Source: an uncultured Erysipelotrichaceae bacterium
Lineage (GTDB): Bacteria; Bacillota_I; Bacilli_A; Erysipelotrichales; Erysipelotrichaceae
DNA length: 8,645 nt
Assembly: GCA_902795875.1 (NCBI GenBank)
Contig: CADBND010000273.1
Span: forward strand, 1-8,645
Reading direction: 5' to 3'
A program made the translations under genes and the position numbers. Within the stretch, counting starts at the first letter, position 1, and each line of letters opens with the position of its first letter. Of this stretch, positions 4,935 to 8,645 are shown in pieces. The notes under the pieces are model-generated. The model worked only from the letters and a program-made list of their open reading frames with translations. It searched no databases and was not told the origin of the DNA.

Positions 4935-7524
4935 GGAAATGCGGGTCTGTTTCATGGAGATCAGAATGGAAGAGATGCTGAACGGTGTTTCATTGAAGGC
5001 ACAGGAAAGCGGCGAGACTTTCTGCAACATCTATACCAACGAAGGTGTCGCTTTGAGTGATACCGTCCTTGGCGGTCTGGCCATGGAAGACAATCTTATC
5101 GAGGCGATGCACAAGGCTGTTTTCGACAAGCCATACTCCTATGAACAGTTCGTAGATGATTTCAGTCAGCTGAAAAGAGGCGTTGTATCCTTTGAATATG
5201 ACGGGATCAAAGAGACGCTCAGCTATGTGCCGGTGGAAGGCACTGACTGGCAGCTTACTTATCTGATCAGGGAGAGCGTCATTTCGGAAAAGATCTCCAC
5301 TATTTCTTCCAAGACGATCAACAGAAGCATCATACAGTCTGTCGTTTCTGCCATAGTCCTTCTTTCCGTATTTGCCTTTATCCTTTTGCAGAACAAGCGC
5401 AATGCGCAGCTGCAACTGGAGAAAGAGACTGCCGATGCGGAGAACCGCGTCAAGAGACAGGAACTGGAACAGCGTCTGGCTTTGCAGGAAAAACTGATTG
5501 AAGAACAGAAGGAACGCGAACAGCAGGACAGGCTGATCGATACTTTGGCTTCCGATTACTGGAGCGTTTACTATGTTGATCTCGATAAGGATGAGGGTAT
5601 CTGTTATCAGAGTCATGAGGATCTGCCGGACGGTTTCAAGGAGGGTACACATTTTGCCTATCTTTCTGCGTTTACGGATTACGGAAACAAATATGTGACG
5701 GAGCCTTATCGGAAGGAATTCTTTGATTTCATTCAACCGGATGCGATCCGAAAGGCACTCAAAGACAACAAGGTCATTTCCTATACCTATGTGATCGACC
5801 GCCATGACAGAGAATCATATGAGATGATCCGTTTTGCGGGTGTCCAAAAGGAAGATGATGATAACACCATAAACAACATCGGTGCCTGTTTCACCGATGT
5901 GGATGCGCAAACCAGAAAGAATTTGGCTCAGAATCAGGCTTTAAGCGATGCGCTGGTTGCAGCTGAGGAAGCCAATAAGGCCAAGACTGCTTTCCTTTCC
6001 AATATGTCTCATGAGATCCGTACACCGATGAATGCGATCATCGGGCTTGATAATATTGCTTTGAATGATCCGGAAACACCTCCGCAGACCAGAGAATATC
6101 TGGAGAAGATCGGCTCTTCTGCCGAGCATCTGCTTTCTTTGATCAACGATATCCTGGATATGTCCAGGATCGAATCGGGAAGGATGACTCTGAAGGTAGA
6201 AGAATTCTCTTTCCAGAATCTTCTAAAAGCGATCAATACGATGTTTGCGGAACAATGTGCCGAAAACGGACTGGAATATCAGTGCCATATCAATGGGCAG
6301 GTCGATGATTATTATATCGGTGACGACATGAAACTGAGACAGGTCCTGATCAATATATTGGGCAACGCGGTCAAGTTTACACCGGAAGGTGGAAAAGTGG
6401 AACTGAAGGTGAAACGACTCAACCAGTTTGACAAACAGTCGACATTGAGCTTCGAGATCTCCGATACAGGCATCGGAATGAACGAGGATTTCCTGCCGCA
6501 CATCTTTGATGCGTTTGCACAGGAAGATTCTTCCTCTACGAACCGCTTCGGTTCTTCCGGTCTTGGTCTGGCGATCACAAAGAATATCGTCGAGATGATG
6601 AACGGGACCATTGAAGTACGTTCGAAAAAGGGAGAAGGTTCGACCTTTACCGTCACTGTTACATTGATGGATTGTCCTAAACAGACGGTGGAAGAATTCG
6701 AGGAGATCGCTCCGCATGAGATGTCTGTCCTTGTGATAGACGATGATCCGATCGCTTGTGAACATGCGCGTCTGGTATTGGAGAAAGCGGGCATCGCGGC
6801 GGAAACGGTCACTTCGGGAAAAGAAGCGCTTGAGCTGGTGAAGATGCATCATCTGCGCAGAGAACCGTATCGGCTGATCCTGGTCGACTGGAAGATGCCG
6901 GAGATGGATGGCATCGAAACGACGAGAAAGATAAGAGAGATCGTCGGCAAGGAATCAGCGATCATCATCCTGACGGCATACCGCTGGGATGAAGTTCTGG
7001 AAGAAGCTTTAGAGGCAGGCGTTGACAGTTTCATCTCCAAGCCGCTGTTTGCCAACGCACTGCTGGATGAATTCCGTTCCGCTTTGGCCAGAAAGAAGTC
7101 CCTGGAGAAAAAGAATGTCCATAAGGCTGATCTCAATGGCCGTCATATCCTGTTAGCGGAAGATGTACAGATCAATGCCGAGATCATCACGATGCTTCTG
7201 AAGAGCCGGAACATGAATGTGGATGTAGCTGAAAACGGAAAGATCGCGGTGAAGAAGTTTGAAGAAAGCGATCCGGGCTATTACGATGCAGTCTTAATGG
7301 ATATGCGTATGCCGGAGATGGATGGCCTGGAGGCGACGAGGACGATCAGAGGACTCGACCGCACCGACAGCAAGGTCGTCCCGATCATTGCTTTGACAGC
7401 CAATGCATTCGATGAAGATGTGCAAAGGAGCCTGCAGGCAGGTCTCAATGCCCACCTGTCCAAGCCTGTGGAGCCGGATCTTCTGTTTGAGACACTGGAA
7501 AGTCTGATAAAGGATGATGAATAG
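4858..7524 (+). CDS. Hybrid sensor histidine kinase/response regulator, main fragment (frameshifted)
   Basis: This frame holds most of a hybrid histidine kinase. Residue numbers here are for the 1,024-residue repaired protein. The second half of the extracytoplasmic sensor is followed by a membrane segment (about 293-314), a Gln/Glu/Lys-rich coiled coil (about 315-362), a PAS-like region (about 365-495), HisKA with H521 in N-M-S-H-E-I-R-T-P, HATPase with N639, D-T-G-I-G-M from 672 and G-S-S-G-L-G-L, REC1 (about 758-880, phospho-acceptor D813 in V-D-W-K-M-P) and REC2 (about 898-1020, D951 in M-D-M-R-M-P). Both receivers also keep their acidic pocket, Thr and Lys. There is no HPt or DNA-binding domain, so output must pass to other proteins. 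ATG 4858 has AAAAGAGG only three bases upstream. A start there would lack the first membrane segment and half the sensor, so it is more likely the broken rear of one gene. The signal sensed is unknown. Confidence 0.88.
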   Translation: MFRSRIFTEKKVVIAVPIDPIIIEDKEMRVCFMEIRMEEMLNGVSLKAQESGETFCNIYTNEGVALSDTVLGGLAMEDNLIEAMHKAVFDKPYSYEQFVDDFSQLKRGVVSFEYDGIKETLSYVPVEGTDWQLTYLIRESVISEKISTISSKTINRSIIQSVVSAIVLLSVFAFILLQNKRNAQLQLEKETADAENRVKRQELEQRLALQEKLIEEQKEREQQDRLIDTLASDYWSVYYVDLDKDEGICYQSHEDLPDGFKEGTHFAYLSAFTDYGNKYVTEPYRKEFFDFIQPDAIRKALKDNKVISYTYVIDRHDRESYEMIRFAGVQKEDDDNTINNIGACFTDVDAQTRKNLAQNQALSDALVAAEEANKAKTAFLSNMSHEIRTPMNAIIGLDNIALNDPETPPQTREYLEKIGSSAEHLLSLINDILDMSRIESGRMTLKVEEFSFQNLLKAINTMFAEQCAENGLEYQCHINGQVDDYYIGDDMKLRQVLINILGNAVKFTPEGGKVELKVKRLNQFDKQSTLSFEISDTGIGMNEDFLPHIFDAFAQEDSSSTNRFGSSGLGLAITKNIVEMMNGTIEVRSKKGEGSTFTVTVTLMDCPKQTVEEFEEIAPHEMSVLVIDDDPIACEHARLVLEKAGIAAETVTSGKEALELVKMHHLRREPYRLILVDWKMPEMDGIETTRKIREIVGKESAIIILTAYRWDEVLEEALEAGVDSFISKPLFANALLDEFRSALARKKSLEKKNVHKADLNGRHILLAEDVQINAEIITMLLKSRNMNVDVAENGKIAVKKFEESDPGYYDAVLMDMRMPEMDGLEATRTIRGLDRTDSKVVPIIALTANAFDEDVQRSLQAGLNAHLSKPVEPDLLFETLESLIKDDE
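4883..4890 (+). other. Frameshift site in the hybrid kinase gene
   Basis: The run AAAAGAAA (4883-4890) is where the reading frame must move by +1. Upstream, the alternative frame is blocked by TAA at 4846-4848; downstream, the first frame stops at 4932-4934, so the shift must lie in 4849-4934. Reading with one A removed gives Y-G-K-E-V-V-I-A-V or Y-G-K-K-V-V-I-A-V, both natural-looking strands. A single-base insertion or a homopolymer sequencing error explains it. No classical -1 slippery heptamer in the right phase, and no stop-codon-type +1 site, is present. Confidence 0.75.
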
Positions 7525-7536
7525 TCATCCTTTTTT
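7509..7536 (+). terminator. Intrinsic terminator overlapping the kinase stop codon
   Basis: AAAGGATGA (7509-7517) pairs with TCATCCTTT (7525-7533), and the six T at 7531-7536 give the U-tract. The 7-base loop TGAATAG (7518-7524) contains the TAG stop of the kinase gene, so the left arm is coding sequence. Confidence 0.8.
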
Positions 7537-7575
7537 CTGTCGAAGAAGGAGAAAAGGGTTTACCATTATATAGGT

Positions 7576-7597
7576 GTTTCGCGTTTCTATGCGAAAC
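7576..7597 (+). repeat. Hairpin directly before the lipoprotein ribosome binding site
   Basis: GTTTCGC (7576-7582) and GCGAAAC (7591-7597) are exact inverted arms with an 8-base loop; an inner G-T pair would shorten it to six. It ends one base before AAAGGAG at 7599-7605. It may be a leader hairpin that affects translation, or an operator; the sequence alone does not decide. Confidence 0.5.
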
Positions 7598-7610
7598 GAA
7601 AGGAGTTCGT

Positions 7611-8483
7611 ATGAAAAAGATACTGATATTATTATCTGCGGCAGTTCTCTTGTTAGGAATGACCGCCTGCAGCAAAAAGGAGGAAGTCCAGCCTGAACCC
7701 GAAGCAGCTACGACTGCAGCGGTTCCGGAAGCTTTATTCGGTGACTATCATGAACAGATCGCCGGAAGAGGCCATTTCACACTTGATGAGAATGGCATCG
7801 TCTGCATGTGGTCTTCCAGTGCTTCGGAAACGACAGAATACAGACTTCCTGTCGAATACGACGAGGAAAACAAGCGTCTGGTCTATCAGAATGGTATTCG
7901 CACAGACATCGTCTTCGAATCTGAGAATAAGAGCACTTCTACAGTCGTATATGAAGACGGTACCGGCTATTTCGATATCGATGGTGATAAGCTGATCTGG
8001 CACAACGATAAAGAAGAAGGTGATCCGTCGACTTTCGTCAGAGATGATGCGGTATCGGCAGATATGCCCAACCCCTGGACCTACACGATGGATATTGATG
8101 AAGCGATCGCCGCATCCGGTGTTGAATTCGATCCGCCTGTAGCTGTACCGGAAGGATTTGAATTACAGACCTATGGCGGAAGCGAAGGCGTCATCGAAGC
8201 TGTTTATACCAGCAGTGACAGAAAGATGGTCGTCCGCAAGTCGACAACAGTTGAAGGACAGGAGCTTTCCGGAAACTACAACACCTATTCGAAAAACTGG
8301 AATCTGACGTTGAAGGGTGTTTCCATTGACTGCTATGGCGATGGCGATACGGTCAATGAAGCCCATTTCTCCCGCGGTGACTCTCACTTCACTGTTTCCG
8401 TTTTCGATCAGGACGGAAATGGAACGGAAGGGAACGGCATCACACCGGACGATGTCAATTCTCTGATCAACGGAATGCATTGA
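7611..8483 (+). CDS. Secreted lipoprotein with DUF4367-like C-terminal domain
   Basis: A 290-residue lipoprotein of unknown function. It starts with a lipoprotein signal peptide: M-K-K, a hydrophobic core (4-16) and the lipobox M-T-A-C, with C20 as the lipidated residue. A Glu/Pro/Ala/Thr linker (21-40) follows. Residues 41-145 form a beta-rich domain. Residues 155-290 (M-D-I-D-E-A-I-A-A-S-G, P-P-V-A-V-P-E-G-F, V-V-R-K, S-G-N-Y-N-T-Y) match from memory the pattern of DUF4367-like domains found on Firmicutes lipoproteins and anti-sigma factors. AAAGGAG lies five bases before the ATG. Transcription is separated from the kinase gene by a terminator, and no convincing promoter was found in the short gap. 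The TGA stop (8481-8483) lies at the putative border of the downstream mobile element, so the last residue or two could derive from insertion, though the final helix looks natural. It may be exposed on the cell surface. Confidence 0.85.
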   Translation: MKKILILLSAAVLLLGMTACSKKEEVQPEPEAATTAAVPEALFGDYHEQIAGRGHFTLDENGIVCMWSSSASETTEYRLPVEYDEENKRLVYQNGIRTDIVFESENKSTSTVVYEDGTGYFDIDGDKLIWHNDKEEGDPSTFVRDDAVSADMPNPWTYTMDIDEAIAASGVEFDPPVAVPEGFELQTYGGSEGVIEAVYTSSDRKMVVRKSTTVEGQELSGNYNTYSKNWNLTLKGVSIDCYGDGDTVNEAHFSRGDSHFTVSVFDQDGNGTEGNGITPDDVNSLINGMH

Positions 8484-8600
8484 CACTCCGCACGGCTAAA
8501 GCCGTGGGATTCTTGCTTCGCTGATCACCGCGATTCGTCCTAAGACTTACCGACTTACACGATCTCCACAAGCGTTCGCCAAAAAGGCAGGTTCCCGTGT
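8484..8600 (-). ncRNA. Candidate 3' part of the TnpB omega (guide) RNA
   Basis: In IS605-family elements the guide RNA of TnpB is made from the 3' end of tnpB through the right end, and its guide is the DNA just outside the element. Here that scaffold would cover the end of tnpB and the hairpin at 8491-8506, and the guide would run into the lipoprotein gene end (below 8480 on the - strand). The boundaries are inferred from the family, not seen. No promoter was identified. Confidence 0.35.
8491..8506. repeat. Subterminal hairpin of the IS right end
   Basis: CACGGC (8491-8496) and GCCGTG (8501-8506) are inverted arms around TAAA; an extra T-A pair (8497/8500) can close the stem. Such imperfect hairpins are the recognition structures of the Y1 transposase in this family. 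Confidence 0.7.
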
Positions 8601-8645
8601 GCCCCACGGTACCTGGAATATGTGCATCAGGATGATTGAAGCGCC
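8547..8645 (-). CDS. tnpB: RNA-guided endonuclease TnpB-like protein, C-terminal end (partial)
   Basis: The - strand is open from the window edge to TAA at 8549-8547, giving 32 residues that begin G-A-S-I-I-L and end P-W-G-T-R-E-P-A-F-L-A-N-A-C-G-D-R-V-S-R. The opening resembles the segment just after the third RuvC aspartate (D-x-N-A-A-x-N-I-L), and G-T-R-E-P is a frequent tail in TnpB/IS1341-type proteins. The catalytic residues and zinc ribbon would be beyond the window. The adjacent IS605-type hairpin supports the call. The match is from memory on a short fragment, so a remnant of a decayed copy is possible. Confidence 0.6.
   Translation of the reverse strand, partial: GASIILMHIFQVPWGTREPAFLANACGDRVSR

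Larger units (their letters stand above)
8480..8645 (-). mobile_element. Right end of an IS200/IS605-family element (continues beyond the window)
   Basis: The segment combines the 3' end of a tnpB-like frame on the - strand, a short noncoding tail and a subterminal GC-rich hairpin with A-rich loop at 8491-8506, the layout of IS605-type right ends. On the - strand the tetranucleotide TCAA lies at 8483-8480, 7 bases past the hairpin; TCAA ends the right side of some IS608-like elements. The exact border is therefore a guess. These elements have no terminal inverted repeats and move as single strands. Confidence 0.65.

Noticed and set aside
6895..7326. 18-base exact direct repeat (6895-6912 and 7309-7326)
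   Set aside because: It encodes the conserved M-P-E-M-D-G of the two receiver domains; shared protein motif and codon choice explain it.
7561..7573. AT-rich TATATA as a lipoprotein promoter -10 box
   Set aside because: No acceptable -35 box at 16-18 bases and only a four-of-six match to TATAAT; a promoter is needed somewhere here but cannot be placed.

Overview
The window looks like a low-to-mid G+C Firmicutes chromosome, probably a gut-type relative of the Erysipelotrichia or Clostridia. This is inferred from strong AAGGAGG-type ribosome binding sites, a PTS glucoside-family permease without its own IIA, a Firmicutes-style hybrid sensor kinase and a DUF4367-like lipoprotein. TGA is used as a stop, so the standard bacterial code applies. 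All chromosomal genes are on the + strand. Only the mobile element at the right edge is on the - strand.

Region 1 (1-4318) is the end of a sugar-use operon. It holds the C-terminus of a PfkB-type sugar kinase (1-phosphofructokinase-like), a PTS IIBC permease, a hormone-sensitive-lipase-type alpha/beta hydrolase, a histidine phosphatase one base downstream, and an EstA/esterase-D-type esterase. It closes with an intrinsic terminator. A perfect 13-bp hairpin without a U-run lies between the permease and the hydrolase, and it moves the real hydrolase start to 1763. Two carboxylesterase-like enzymes beside a PTS permease and a sugar kinase suggest, by inference only, that the imported substrate is an acylated sugar or glycoside.

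Region 2 (4319-7536) has its own promoter, with a dyad just after the predicted transcription start. It carries one large hybrid histidine kinase gene: TM, extracytoplasmic sensor, TM, coiled coil, PAS-like, HisKA, HATPase, REC, REC. The gene is broken into two overlapping frames by what looks like one extra A in the A-rich run at 4883-4890. The stop codon lies in the loop of its terminator.

Region 3 (7537-8483) encodes a secreted lipoprotein with a C-terminal domain resembling DUF4367. Region 4 (8480-8645) is the right end of an IS200/IS605-type element. It has the last 32 codons of a tnpB on the - strand, the terminal hairpin and the likely 3' part of an omega (guide) RNA. The element end abuts or overlaps the lipoprotein stop codon. 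No tRNA, rRNA or CRISPR array was seen, and no stretch longer than 300 bases lacks a gene.
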